Source: Myxococcus virescens (GTDB taxonomy: Bacteria > Myxococcota > Myxococcia > Myxococcales > Myxococcaceae). Taken from it: a DNA stretch of 64,000 nucleotides. How positions within the stretch are numbered: position 1 is the first letter of the stretch; every line of letters begins with the position of its first letter. The notes beneath the pieces are model-generated. The model was not told the origin of the DNA and did no database searches. It saw only the letters and a list, made by a program, of their open reading frames with translations. The stretch spans positions 1,186,862-1,250,861 of the forward strand of contig NZ_FNAJ01000001.1 of NCBI RefSeq assembly GCF_900101905.1, given 5' to 3'. This document shows, one piece after another, positions 55,738-64,000 of the stretch. The translations under genes and the position numbers were made by a program.

Positions 55738-56709
55738 ATGACCCACGCTGCCTCGTCCCGCCGGTTCCAGGCCTTCAGCCTGGGGGTGCTTGCCTTCACG
55801 CTGGTCGTGATTCTGTGGGGTGCCTTCGTGCGCGCCACGGGCTCGGGTGCTGGCTGCGGAGACCACTGGCCGGTGTGCAACGGCGAGGTCATCCCCCGGG
55901 ACCCCAGCGTCCAGACGCTCATCGAATACACGCACCGGCTGACGAGCGGCCTGGCGATGATTCTGGCGGTGGCGCTCTACGTCTGGGCCCGGAAGGGGCA
56001 CGCCAAGGGCCACCCGGTGCGGAGCGCGGCGGCCTGGGCCCTGTTCTTCATGATGACGGAGGCGCTCGTCGGCGCGGGCATCGTGCTGCTGAAGTACGTG
56101 GCGGACAACGCCTCCGTGGGCCGGGCCCTGTGGATGGGCGTGCACCTGGTGAACACCTTCCTGCTGGTGGGTGCGCAGACGCTGGTCATCTGGTTCTCCC
56201 GGGGACGCGCCCCCCTGAGCCTGCGGGGACAGGGGCTGCCGGGCGCGCTGATGGGCCTGAGCATCCTGGGGCTGCTGGTGCTGGGCGTGAGTGGCGCCAT
56301 CGCGGCGCTGGGGGACACCCTGTTCCCGTCCACCACGCTGGCGGAGGGCTTGCGCCAGGATATTTCGGAGACGGCGCACATCCTCATCAAGCTGCGGGTG
56401 CTGCACCCGCTGTTCGCGGTGAGCGTGGGCGCGTTCCTGGTGCTGGCGTCGCGGTGGGTGGCGCGGGTGCGGCCGTCGGAGGACGTGCGGCGCGCGGCCT
56501 CCGCCATCACCGTGCTCTACGCGGTGCAGCTGGGCGCGGGCGTCACCAACCTGCTGCTGCTGGCGCCGGTGTGGATGCAGCTGGTGCACCTGCTGCTGGC
56601 GGACTTCGTGTGGATGGCGGCGGTGGTGCTGTGCGCGGCGGGCCTGGCGGCGGATGCGCCCCGGGTGGTGGCGGAAGCCTCGCCTGCTTCGAGCGCCGAG
56701 CCCGTCTGA
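55738..56709 (+). CDS. ctaA: Heme A synthase (CtaA/COX15 family)
   Basis: The 323-residue membrane protein has eight hydrophobic helices and four conserved histidines for two hemes: EYTHRL, WMGVHLVN, VLHPLF and LVHLLLAD. The first outer loop contains a Cys pair, CGDHWPVC (C-x6-C), as in Bacillus-type CtaA. Heme A synthase converts heme O to heme A for cytochrome oxidase. It starts at ATG 55738 behind AAGGGGAG. It is not next to oxidase genes here. Confidence 0.88.
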   Translation: MTHAASSRRFQAFSLGVLAFTLVVILWGAFVRATGSGAGCGDHWPVCNGEVIPRDPSVQTLIEYTHRLTSGLAMILAVALYVWARKGHAKGHPVRSAAAWALFFMMTEALVGAGIVLLKYVADNASVGRALWMGVHLVNTFLLVGAQTLVIWFSRGRAPLSLRGQGLPGALMGLSILGLLVLGVSGAIAALGDTLFPSTTLAEGLRQDISETAHILIKLRVLHPLFAVSVGAFLVLASRWVARVRPSEDVRRAASAITVLYAVQLGAGVTNLLLLAPVWMQLVHLLLADFVWMAAVVLCAAGLAADAPRVVAEASPASSAEPV

Positions 56710-56812
56710 CGGCATTCGCCGTTATCGGGCGCAAGGGCGGAGGGCGCCCCGCCCCGAAGTACTCATCCAGGGTGATACGCGCAGGGTGACGAACCCGATA
56801 CATGCGGCCGTC

Positions 56813-57241
56813 ATGTCCAATCGGAACACCCGTCTTTCCCTTGCGTACGCGCTCGCGGCACTTGCACTGGGATGCTCCAACAGCGCCACTGGCATTTCCA
56901 GCCGTCGCGACATGGCCCCTCAAGACGCGTACGCGCAAGCCGCCTGTCTGGACAGCGCGACATGTTGCATTCAGCGATTCGGTCCGGATGCGTGTGGCCT
57001 CTCCGCCACCGAGGCCGCTGTGCTCATGGCGGGCTCCCAGATCGCGGCGGAGGCCGACGCGCCGGACGTCGATGACGCCCACAACACCAACCTGCCCGAG
57101 TGGAAGCGCCGCTGCATCGCGACCTACGCCGAGTGCAAGGACGACGACTGGCAGGGCTCCTGCTACGCCTGCTTCCGCTACTGCGAGGGCCAGCAGGAAT
57201 GGCCCATCAACAAGTGCCGCCCCCGCCGGGGCAAGAGGTAA
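56813..57241 (+). CDS. Cys-rich putative lipoprotein
   Basis: This 142-residue protein has a lipobox LALGC (Cys21) and a Cys-rich mature part: ACLDSATCCIQRFGPDACGL, then a C-terminal module LPEWKRRCIATYAECKDDDW QGSCYACFRYCEGQ (read in parts) ending WPINKCRPRRGKR. The C-terminal module, with W-x-RC-x-C and CYxCxxYCxGQxxWP features, resembles modules I associate with myxobacterial secreted proteins, but I cannot name the family. It is 6 bp upstream of a DUSAM gene and probably co-transcribed with it. Confidence 0.75.
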   Translation: MSNRNTRLSLAYALAALALGCSNSATGISSRRDMAPQDAYAQAACLDSATCCIQRFGPDACGLSATEAAVLMAGSQIAAEADAPDVDDAHNTNLPEWKRRCIATYAECKDDDWQGSCYACFRYCEGQQEWPINKCRPRRGKR

Positions 57242-57247
57242 CAGGGC

Positions 57248-57625
57248 ATGGCGGATGAACTCGAGTGGGAGCCTGTACGAGCCCTCGCGCGGCGCGTGCG
57301 GGACGGTGAACGCCTGACGCTCACGGCGGAGGTGAGGGAAATGCTGGAACGCACCGCGCCGGAGGTAGGCATCGGCAAAGCCGACGCGGCAGCAGCCCTT
57401 GCCACGGCCGAAAAGGCCGAGGCCCTTCTGCTGGAATGTGCGCGCCGCATCAAGGAAGGCTCCGACCGCATTGTCGACGCGCTTTACCGTGCCAAGCGTC
57501 ACCGAAAAGCCGGGGACTTCGACAGCGCCCGCCAGGAAATGCGGGAGGTGCTCGCCATCGAAGTGGTGCCCCTCTATCGCGAGATAGCAGAAGGCCAGCT
57601 CGAAGACATGACAGAGGAGCCATGA
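57248..57625 (+). CDS. DUSAM domain-containing protein
   Basis: The 125-residue protein matches the DUSAM family, a domain of unknown function found in Myxococcaceae, across its length: WEPVRALARRVRDGERLTLT, AEVREMLERTAPEVGIGKAD, then LLECARRIKEGSDRIVDALY and REVLAIEVVPLYREIAEGQL. The protein is small, helical and cytoplasmic. It follows the Cys-rich lipoprotein by 6 bp, and a remnant of a second DUSAM gene lies just downstream on the opposite strand. Confidence 0.88.
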   Translation: MADELEWEPVRALARRVRDGERLTLTAEVREMLERTAPEVGIGKADAAAALATAEKAEALLLECARRIKEGSDRIVDALYRAKRHRKAGDFDSARQEMREVLAIEVVPLYREIAEGQLEDMTEEP

Positions 57626-57665
57626 CTACGACAGGAGCACGACGGCTGCCGTGCGGCAGCTCTCG

Positions 57666-57745
57666 TTACGGTTCGTCGAAAGCGTCCAACTGGACCTGGG
57701 CAAGCTCGCGGTAGAACGGACCGACCTCAACATCAAGGGTCCAGG
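57666..57745 (-). pseudogene. C-terminal remnant of a second DUSAM gene
   Basis: On the minus strand, the sequence before a TAA at 57666-57668 reads LDVEVGPFYRELAQVQLDAF then DEP, which aligns with the DUSAM C-terminus of the neighbouring gene (LAIEVVPLYREIAEGQLEDM). Upstream of this the frame has no start and matches only after a shift (LAREREPLL). It looks like a truncated, inverted relic. Confidence 0.5.
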
Positions 57746-57801
57746 AGAGGCTCGCGTTCCCTCGCGAGCGGCAACCGATTCTTCTGGCTCGACGAGCAAG
57801 A

Positions 57802-59316
57802 CTAACGCGTCGAACGCGCCGCCGCGCCCAGCCGCAGCCCCCGAGGCACCACCACACGCTCCACGGCGTCGAACAGGCCACTGGCGAGCAGCGCCAGCGC
57901 GGCAGCGGGGACCGCGCCCTCGAGGATGAGCCGCACGTCATCCAACCGGATGCCCGTGAGAATCGGCTGACCGTAGCCCCCTGCCCCCACCAGCGCGCCC
58001 AGCGTGGCGGTGCCCACGTTGATGACCGCGGCCGTCTGGATGCCCGCGAGGATGGACGGCGCCGCCATGGGCAATTCGATGCGCCACAGCCGCGCCAGCG
58101 CGGGCAGGCCCAGCGCCTCCGCGGACTCGCGAACCTCGGGTGGGATTCCGGCCAACCCCGCCGCTGTGTTCCGGACAATGGGCAACAGGCTGTAGAGGAA
58201 CAACGCGGCAATCGCCGGACGTGAGCCGATTCCCAGCAGCGGAATCATCACCACCAGCAGCGCCAGCGACGGCACCGTCTGGATGACCCCCGTCAGCCCC
58301 AGCACCCCGCGCCCCAGCCGAGGCCGCCGCGCGGCCAGCACGCCCAAGGGCACCGCGAGCGCCATCGCCGCCAGCAGCGACACCCCCACCAGGAACAGGT
58401 GCTCACGCGTACGCTTCCACACGCGCGCGGCCAATCCGTCCCCGCGTACCTCCGAAGTGACTCCCAGCGCCGTGGCGAGGAAACCCGACGCCACGCGGCC
58501 CTCCGACACGCGCTCCAGCCGGGCCCGCGCGTTGAGCTTCACCATGTCCTCCTCGGACACGCGGCCCTCCAGACGCAGCATCGCGGCCAGGGCCTCGGGC
58601 GCCCGCGCCTCCAGGTCGTCGCGATACAGCAGCACCGCGTCATACGCGGGGAAGTGGCGCAGGTCGTCCTCCAGCACACGCAACCCATACGCCTCAATCT
58701 CCGCATCCGTGGAGTACAGGTCCGTGAGCTGGAGCGACCCGCTCTCCATGCCCCGGTACGCCAAATCATGGTCCAGCCCGCGCACGTCCCGCTGCGGCAG
58801 CCGGTAGCTGTCTCGCAAGGCGGGCCAGCCATCCGCGCGGTCCATGAACTCGTTGCTGAAACCGAAGCGCAGCGAAGGATGGGCACGCAAATCAGAGATG
58901 CGGCGGATGCCCAGCCGCTCGGCCTCCGCTTCCTTCATGCCCAGCGCATACGTGTTGTTGAAGCCCAGCGGCTCGCTCATCCGAAGCCCAGACTCAGCCA
59001 GGGCCGCACGCAGCGCCGCGTCGTCCGGCAGGTCGCGCCCGGACAGCAACTCCTGTCGCAACGTGCCCGTGTACTCGGGGTACACGTCGAGTTCGCCCCG
59101 GCGCAGCGCCTCCCAGAGCACGGCGGTACCGCCCAGCTCCCGCCGGTGCGTGACCCGCGCACCGGTGCTCCGCGCGAGCTGCGTCACCGCTTCCCCCAAG
59201 ATGACGGACTCGGTGAACTTCTTGGAGCCCACGCGCACCTGGGGCACGCCGTCCCCAGACGAGGACGCCCCGCCACACGCCCCCACGAGCAGCAACACCA
59301 GGAGCCCCACCCTCAC
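57802..59316 (-). CDS. Osmoprotectant ABC transporter binding protein-permease fusion
   Basis: The 504-residue protein fuses a lipoprotein-type binding protein (signal ending LVGAC, Cys14; domain about 25-285 with VRVGSKKFTESVILGEAVTQ and ELDVYPEYTGTLRQELL) to a permease (about 300-495, six helices, with LGALVGAGGYGQPILTGIRL). These are the OpuC/EgtU-type substrate-binding domain and integral-membrane domain; glycine betaine, choline or ergothioneine are family substrates. The GTG start at 59316 overlaps the stop of the ATPase gene by 4 bp, so the two are coupled. Confidence 0.9.
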   Translation of the reverse strand: MRVGLLVLLLVGACGGASSSGDGVPQVRVGSKKFTESVILGEAVTQLARSTGARVTHRRELGGTAVLWEALRRGELDVYPEYTGTLRQELLSGRDLPDDAALRAALAESGLRMSEPLGFNNTYALGMKEAEAERLGIRRISDLRAHPSLRFGFSNEFMDRADGWPALRDSYRLPQRDVRGLDHDLAYRGMESGSLQLTDLYSTDAEIEAYGLRVLEDDLRHFPAYDAVLLYRDDLEARAPEALAAMLRLEGRVSEEDMVKLNARARLERVSEGRVASGFLATALGVTSEVRGDGLAARVWKRTREHLFLVGVSLLAAMALAVPLGVLAARRPRLGRGVLGLTGVIQTVPSLALLVVMIPLLGIGSRPAIAALFLYSLLPIVRNTAAGLAGIPPEVRESAEALGLPALARLWRIELPMAAPSILAGIQTAAVINVGTATLGALVGAGGYGQPILTGIRLDDVRLILEGAVPAAALALLASGLFDAVERVVVPRGLRLGAAARSTR

Positions 59317-60071
59317 GCCGCGCCTCCCAGCCCACCGCCAGGCAGAGGCCGCTGCGCCTGGATGAACCGGGTGACGAAGTCATCCGTCGGCCGCGCCTCC
59401 AAATCCGCGAGCTGTCCCTGCTGCACCACGCGCCCCTCCCGCATGAGCAGGATGCTGTCCCCCAGGAAGCCCGCCTCCGCCAGGTCATGCGTCACCAGCA
59501 CCACCGTCTTGCGCAGCCGGGCGAAGATGCCGCGCAGGTCACCTTGCAGCTCGTGACGGACCAGCGGATCCAACGCGCCCAGGGGCTCGTCCAGCAGCAA
59601 CACGTCCGGGTCCAACATCAACGCGCGCATCAGCGCCACCCGCTGGCGCTGGCCACCGGAGAGCTGCGAGGGATAGCGCGCCAGCGCGTCCGTGGGAAAG
59701 CGCGTCAGCTCCACCAAGGCCTCCAGCCGCTCGCCCGTCTTCGCCGCGGGCCAGCGCAGGTGGCTCGCCATGAGGGTGACGTTCTCCTCGCCCGTGAGAT
59801 GCGGAAAGAGGCCGCCCCCCTGGAGCGCGTACCCCACGCGATGGCGCACCGCGAGCAGCGCATCTCCTCCCGTGGGCAGCGGCTTGCCATCGAAGAGGAC
59901 GCGCCCGGTGTCACACGGCAGCAACCCGTTGAGCAGGCGCAGCAGCGTGGACTTGCCACAGCCGCTCGGCCCCAGCAGCACCGTGGTGCGTCCTGTCGGC
60001 AGGCTCAAGCTGAGCGGATGCAAGGCCTGCGTGGCCCCGTAGCATTTGGAGACGTCCTGGAGCTCGTACAC
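59313..60071 (-). CDS. ABC transporter ATP-binding protein (osmoprotectant type)
   Basis: This 252-residue ATPase has Walker A LLGPSGCGKSTLLRLLNGL, the signature QLSGGQRQRVALMRAL and Walker B VLLLDEPLGALD, with the H-loop VLVTHDLAEA. It is like OpuCA/ProV but lacks the CBS domains at the C-terminus. It drives the fused binding protein-permease encoded next (4-bp overlap). The start is GTG 60071. Confidence 0.9.
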   Translation of the reverse strand: MYELQDVSKCYGATQALHPLSLSLPTGRTTVLLGPSGCGKSTLLRLLNGLLPCDTGRVLFDGKPLPTGGDALLAVRHRVGYALQGGGLFPHLTGEENVTLMASHLRWPAAKTGERLEALVELTRFPTDALARYPSQLSGGQRQRVALMRALMLDPDVLLLDEPLGALDPLVRHELQGDLRGIFARLRKTVVLVTHDLAEAGFLGDSILLMREGRVVQQGQLADLEARPTDDFVTRFIQAQRPLPGGGLGGAA

Positions 60072-60092
60072 GAGATGTCGTCCTTCGCTGCA

Positions 60093-61046
60093 TCAAGGCA
60101 GGGTGAACGCGCCGTTGCAGACGGCGGGATACGGCGGCTCGGAGGCCCGGTGGCTGCACGCGGCGAAGAGCGCCCGGTCCTCCCACGTCACGGCCGCGGC
60201 CCACACGCGCAGCGGCCCCTCGGAAGAAGGCACCATGAAGCGCGCGCATCGCGTGTCCAGGTTCTCCAGTCGGCAGGGCACCTCCTCAACGGGCCCCGCT
60301 CCCGGCAGCGCGTCCACCAGCTCCGCCACGCGCTGCGAGCGCCAGCGCTCCGTCACCTGGGATTGGGCCGGTTCGTAGAGGCTCCACGACAGCGATGCCC
60401 CCTCGCAGCGAATGCGCCCCGCGCGCGCCGTGGACGCGGCGAGCTGACATCCATCCGGCACGGCCAGGGCGCGCCATGGCAGGCGCGGAGGAACGAGCAG
60501 CGACTCGCGTCCCAGCGTCTCGCCCTCGGGGCTGCCATTCGATGCGAGGGACTCGAGCAACTCCAGGCAGCGCGCCAGCAGGGGCCGCACGGGCGCCTGC
60601 ACCACGCACCCGAGCTGCCGCACCCGCCCCAGCGCCCCGGTGACAGCGGATGCATACCCGGCGGCGCGACAGTCCTCCGCCTCGCACGCTTCGACACGGA
60701 CCGAGGGCCACGGACTTCCCGCCAGCGGCAGCGCTTCCTCCACCACTGTGGCACCGGGCCCCAGCCGTTCGGTGATTCGCGCCTGGGCCTCCATCAGTGC
60801 CTGCTCGGGCGTCAGGTCCTCGCGCTCGGTCAGCCACACCGTCACGCCGTCGCAGCGGTAGAGCCGCGAGTCGGCCCGGTCCGGCACCGGCGTGCAACCT
60901 TCGAACAAGGTGCGGGCTTCGGGGAGGAAGGGACCCACGGGCGTCGCGCCCTCGGGGGCCACGGGCGACACACGAGGCGCGGGCGCGGCGCACGAGCACA
61001 GGGCCCCGGCCAGGTACACCCACAGCAGCCTCGCGGCGGTCCTCAT
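60093..61046 (-). CDS. Putative lipoprotein (317 aa)
   Basis: The protein has a lipoprotein signal (LLWVYLAGALCSCAAPAPR; probable lipidated Cys19) and a mature region with several Cys (FEGCTPVP, RLYRCDG, VEACEAEDCRAAG, VPDGCQLAAS). I see two similar halves (LEGC..RLYRCDGVTVWL and PDGCQLAAS..RIRCEGASLSWS), suggesting an internal duplication. The function is unknown. It is upstream of the ABC ATPase by 21 bp and may share its transcript. Confidence 0.75.
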   Translation of the reverse strand: MRTAARLLWVYLAGALCSCAAPAPRVSPVAPEGATPVGPFLPEARTLFEGCTPVPDRADSRLYRCDGVTVWLTEREDLTPEQALMEAQARITERLGPGATVVEEALPLAGSPWPSVRVEACEAEDCRAAGYASAVTGALGRVRQLGCVVQAPVRPLLARCLELLESLASNGSPEGETLGRESLLVPPRLPWRALAVPDGCQLAASTARAGRIRCEGASLSWSLYEPAQSQVTERWRSQRVAELVDALPGAGPVEEVPCRLENLDTRCARFMVPSSEGPLRVWAAAVTWEDRALFAACSHRASEPPYPAVCNGAFTLP

Positions 61047-61113
61047 GCCGCCGGAGTTAGGCGCCCCCTCTGCGTCACGTCAACCCGGCAGGCCGGGCGA
61101 ATGGATGGCGCGT

Positions 61114-61785
61114 TCACTCGAATGACTCTTTCAGCCCTTGAGCCCGCTGCAGATGACGGTCCGCGAGGTTGCCCGTCCTGTCGAGCATGAGGGTAAACGC
61201 CCCATCGTTCTTGTACGTCGCCTGCGCCTGCTTCACGAGCCGCAGGCCTTCCTCCTGGTCCTCGATGACGCGCTTCAGGAAGGCCTCGTCGAAGTCCTGG
61301 CCCTGCGCCTTGCGGAGCACGTCCAGGTGCTGCTGGGCATACGCCACGGCCTGCTCCAGGCGGGCGTCCGCGCGCTGCATGGGCAGACTCGGCCCCGGGA
61401 TGAGGCCCCCGTCCTTGCTCCCCGAGCCGCCAATCCCCGCCGTGGTCCGGGGCTGCGTGAGGTCCGCCACCACCATGTCCATGGACGGCGAGCTTCCCCA
61501 CGCCTTCAAGTCCTGCAGGTGCCGGCGGTGGTCCTCCACCAGCCGCAACGCGAACTGCCGCACCTGCGGGTTGGCCGACTTCTCCAACGCCAGGTTGCCT
61601 GCCGCGATGGCCTTCGCGTCGAAGAGGGCGAGCTGTCCCAGGAGCAGGTCCCGCGCTGACAAGACGTTTCGCGTCTGCCCCTGCTGGGGCGCCTCCGCCC
61701 GGGCGGTGAGCCCCAGCAGGGGGCAGGTGCCCCACAGGGCCGCAAGGACCGCCACGCCGCCTGCTCTGCCAAGCCTTCCAGTCAT
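61114..61785 (-). CDS. DUF4142-type exported protein
   Basis: The 223-residue protein starts at ATG 61785 behind GGGAGG and has a signal peptide (GVAVLAALWGTCPLLGLTARA). The mature part is helical and contains features of DUF4142 (ferritin-like fold, metal-independent): LALFDAKAIAAGNLALEKSA, NPQVRQFALRLVEDHRRHLQ, then DFDEAFLKRVIEDQEEGLRL. Such proteins are periplasmic and of unknown role. It precedes the 317-residue lipoprotein gene (67 bp). Confidence 0.8.
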   Translation of the reverse strand: MTGRLGRAGGVAVLAALWGTCPLLGLTARAEAPQQGQTRNVLSARDLLLGQLALFDAKAIAAGNLALEKSANPQVRQFALRLVEDHRRHLQDLKAWGSSPSMDMVVADLTQPRTTAGIGGSGSKDGGLIPGPSLPMQRADARLEQAVAYAQQHLDVLRKAQGQDFDEAFLKRVIEDQEEGLRLVKQAQATYKNDGAFTLMLDRTGNLADRHLQRAQGLKESFE

Positions 61786-61892
61786 GTCCACCTCCCGACG
61801 AAGCGATGTCCGAAGGTGGGGGCCGCGTGGCGCCCACGGCAAACACGGCCTGCCCGGCGGGGCCTCCCCATGGGGCCCCGTGAACACGAGAC

Positions 61893-63542
61893 TCAGTCCT
61901 GGCGCTTGGCCGCTACCACGACGTTGGCGCCAGCGGGCCCGGACAGTGGCACCACGCCGAGCGTGACGGCGGCGCCATCCTGGACGTTCGCGTGGGTCGC
62001 CTCGGCGCGCAGCAGCGGCAGGCCATGCGGCTGCTTCTGGAGGAACGCGATGAGCTTCTCACGAACCATGCAGCGCAAGTCCCACGCCTTGCCCGAATCC
62101 GGCGCGCTCACCAGCGCGCGCAGCTTGATGGTGCGCTCGGTGCACTCCGTCACCTGAAGGCCCGCCACCTTGCCGTCCCACAGGCCCACGCCGTCCGTCT
62201 CGCAGATGCGCCGCAGCTCGGCGCGAACCGCTGGCACGTCCGTGCGGAAGTCCACGAACACCTCCGCGGTACCCATGATGTCCGGCGACACCTTGCTCCA
62301 GTTCTGGAAGGGCTTGTCGAGGAAGTGGCTCATCGGCACCACCAGCCGGCGCAAATCCCACACCTTCACGACGATGTACGTGAGGGTGATTTCCTCCACC
62401 CAGCCCCACTCGCCCTCCACGATGACGGTGTCGCCAATGCGCACCGGCTGGGTGATGGAGAGCTGGATGCCCGCCAGCAGGGTGGAGATGGACTTCTGCG
62501 CGGCGAGGCCCAGCACCAGGCCGGCGATGCCCGCGGAGGCCAGCAGCGACACACCCACGTTGCGCACCGCCTCGAACTGGAGCAGCAGCAGCGAGCCCGC
62601 CACCAGCACCACGGTGCACTCGATGACCCGGCGCATGACGGCCAGCTGCGTGCGCAGCCCGCGCACCCGCGCCACGTCCTGGCTCTCCGTGCCCACGCGG
62701 TGCTCCAGGAAGCCCGCTGCCAGCTTCACGAAGCGCATGAGGAACCACGCCAGCGACGCGATGACGAGCGAGCGCGCCACCAGGTCCACCACCTGCTGCG
62801 CGGGCGGAGGCAACAGCAGCATCCGCGTGCCGGAAGCCACCACCAACGCCGCCACCGGGTGCCGCAAGGGCCCCTTCCCCGCCGCCACCAACTGGTCGTC
62901 CCACCCCGACTGCGTGATGCCCGTCGCCCGCGAGCCCACCCGCAGCGCCACCGCCTCCACCAGCCGGCCCGCCAGCCACGCCGCCACCAGCAGCACCCCC
63001 AGGCCCAGCCACTGCCACAGCTCCAGCACCCACACCGGCCGCACGAAGAGCAGCGGCGGCAGCTTCTCCAGCACGGGCGAGCCGTACACGGTGAAGAGCG
63101 TGTCGATGGCGCGCACCGTGTCCTCGCTGAAGACCCAGACGGCCCCCTCCGGGCGCTCCATACGCTGCAGGCGGATGTCCACCGCGCCGCGCGGCAGCGG
63201 AATCTGCCCCAGCGAGTCGTAGACGGGGTCGGCCGGGTCACCTTCCGGCTTCTGGCTGATGTTCGAGTAGTCCAGCCACAGCATCCGGTCCATCACGAAC
63301 ACCAGCCGCCGCGCCAGCCGCAGCCCCTCTTCCGCCTGCTGCTCCGGAGGCAGGTGGGACAGCGACAGGTAGTGGGGCGCGCGCGCCGCGTCCCGCGCGT
63401 GGGCCGCGTCCAGGAAGCCCGCCGCTGTCGCCATGGGCGTGCGGCGGTCCACATCCACTGGGGGCTCGCCCAGCCCTCCATTCAGCGCGAAGCCCGGCAG
63501 GGGCAGCAGCAACATCAGGAGCAGGGCGAAGCCACGGCGCAT
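61893..63542 (-). CDS. MscS-family mechanosensitive channel with signal peptide
   Basis: The 549-residue protein starts with a signal peptide (LLLMLLLPLPGFA), a periplasmic segment of about 140 residues, then five or so helices and the MscS region SAGIAGLVLGLAAQKSISTL, LAGIQLSITQPVRIGDTVIV and EGEWGWVEEITLTY, ending in a C-terminal alpha/beta domain. It is a second, differently built MscS relative to the one at 49-50.6 kb. It starts at ATG 63542 and stands 107 bp before the DUF4142 gene. Confidence 0.88.
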   Translation of the reverse strand: MRRGFALLLMLLLPLPGFALNGGLGEPPVDVDRRTPMATAAGFLDAAHARDAARAPHYLSLSHLPPEQQAEEGLRLARRLVFVMDRMLWLDYSNISQKPEGDPADPVYDSLGQIPLPRGAVDIRLQRMERPEGAVWVFSEDTVRAIDTLFTVYGSPVLEKLPPLLFVRPVWVLELWQWLGLGVLLVAAWLAGRLVEAVALRVGSRATGITQSGWDDQLVAAGKGPLRHPVAALVVASGTRMLLLPPPAQQVVDLVARSLVIASLAWFLMRFVKLAAGFLEHRVGTESQDVARVRGLRTQLAVMRRVIECTVVLVAGSLLLLQFEAVRNVGVSLLASAGIAGLVLGLAAQKSISTLLAGIQLSITQPVRIGDTVIVEGEWGWVEEITLTYIVVKVWDLRRLVVPMSHFLDKPFQNWSKVSPDIMGTAEVFVDFRTDVPAVRAELRRICETDGVGLWDGKVAGLQVTECTERTIKLRALVSAPDSGKAWDLRCMVREKLIAFLQKQPHGLPLLRAEATHANVQDGAAVTLGVVPLSGPAGANVVVAAKRQD

Positions 63543-63687
63543 GTCGTTTCCTTCTAAATCCGGAGGGAGATGATTTGAACACCAACAATCACGAACGACA
63601 CGGGCTGTCCAGGCCCCACGTCACGGCGCGTCACGGAGGAGTGCCTGTCCGGCGGGCGGGCGGACACGCGCTGCTACGCTGGGCGCC

Positions 63688-64000
63688 ATGGCGAGGATTC
63701 TCATGGCGGCCCACCCCACGGCGGGTCACACCAACGCACTGCGCGCCATTGGTGGGCGCTTGCGTGAGCTCGGCCACGACCTGGCCATCGCGACGGTCGT
63801 GGCGCCGGCGCGCTTTCCCGGCCTGATGCCAGAGCCGCTGCGCTTCGCCGCCCAGCTTCCGGAAGCCCTGCGCCAGGACGGGCTCAGGCTGGTGCCCCTG
63901 CGCCCCTCTCCGGCCGCGCTCTGGTACGGCGCGCGCATCACCCGGGCCCGGGGGCTCGACGAGCTGGGGTGGGCGCTCCGGCTGTTCACCACCGGCATGG
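63688..64000 (+). CDS. Glycosyltransferase, GT1-like, N-terminal part (cut by window edge)
   Basis: The first 104 residues are visible and run off the window without a stop: MARILMAAHPTAGHTNALRA, IGGRLRELGHDLAIATVVAP and on. The N-terminal beta-strand, Gly-rich loop and HTNAL are typical of UDP-glycosyltransferase (MGT/GT1) Rossmann folds. The acceptor-binding half is seen; the nucleotide-sugar part lies outside. It starts at ATG 63688, divergent from the MscS gene (145 bp). Confidence 0.7.
   Translation, partial: MARILMAAHPTAGHTNALRAIGGRLRELGHDLAIATVVAPARFPGLMPEPLRFAAQLPEALRQDGLRLVPLRPSPAALWYGARITRARGLDELGWALRLFTTGM

Noticed and set aside
57622-57714. 30-codon frame starting with an ATGA overlap after the DUSAM gene
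   Set aside because: The translation is Ser/Arg-rich without features, and the region is better explained on the other strand as a DUSAM relic.
61992-63557. 521-codon open frame on the plus strand
   Set aside because: Antisense to the MscS gene, His/Arg/Gln-rich, no recognisable motif.

Overview
The window is high-GC DNA (roughly 70%) with strong G/C third-position bias and almost no non-coding space. It comes from a myxobacterium of the family Myxococcaceae (Myxococcus or Corallococcus type). Three things support this: a complete pomX/pomZ/pomY cell-division-positioning cluster, a DUSAM-domain protein (a family I know only from Myxococcaceae), and a typical mix of PAS histidine kinases, a Ser/Thr kinase fused to PilZ, a sigma-54 activator and many lipoproteins. 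I see no rRNA, tRNA, insertion sequence, prophage or CRISPR array, so it reads as ordinary chromosomal backbone with a few accessory spots.

Layout. 1-11 kb: end of an unknown gene, a lipoprotein, an EEP-family phosphoesterase, a J-domain protein, an M1 aminopeptidase with HEAT repeats, a PAS histidine kinase, TspO, a DUF924 protein and a coupled pair of ferritin-like genes. 11-15 kb: a CHASE2 adenylate/guanylate cyclase in one operon with an SH3-like secreted protein and an M48 lipoprotein protease. 15-19.5 kb: pomY-pomZ-pomX on the minus strand. 19.9-24.4 kb: an XRE regulator, a fatty-acid desaturase overlapped by an AraC regulator, an unknown protein behind an AT-rich promoter, and a PLD-like protein. 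24.4-28.1 kb: a TetR regulator with two operator-like palindromes in front of two tandem class-3 aldehyde dehydrogenases. 28-37.5 kb: two bacterial PH-domain membrane proteins, an ABC-F ATPase, a B3/B4-domain protein, an outer-membrane protein, a CBS protein, dihydroxyacetone kinase with a beta-carbonic anhydrase, gluconokinase, and a SWIM/ATP-dependent DNA ligase fusion. 37.6-47.2 kb: Ser/Thr kinase-PilZ, neutral ceramidase, PAS-GAF-PAS kinase, hexapeptide transferase, HDAC-like deacetylase, PAP2 phosphatase and a small membrane protein. 47.4-57.6 kb: succinate-semialdehyde dehydrogenase, MscS channel, small Cys-rich secreted protein, coiled-coil membrane protein, an unusually built sigma-54 activator, heme A synthase, a Cys-rich lipoprotein and a DUSAM protein. 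57.6-64 kb: an inverted DUSAM remnant, an osmoprotectant-type ABC transporter with a fused binding protein/permease, a lipoprotein, a DUF4142 protein, a second MscS channel and the start of a glycosyltransferase.

Working together: PomX, PomY and PomZ form the midcell-positioning cluster for the FtsZ ring. The TetR-aldehyde dehydrogenase block and the desaturase/AraC pair look like lipid or aldehyde metabolism units with local regulators. The cyclase-SH3-M48 operon suggests a nucleotide signal tied to envelope quality control. Two MscS channels and an osmoprotectant ABC system point to osmotic homeostasis. The least explained parts are a five-hairpin gap after the sigma-54 activator (55258-55607), the Cys-rich lipoprotein/DUSAM/DUSAM-relic locus (56.8-57.75 kb), and several unusual domain fusions.
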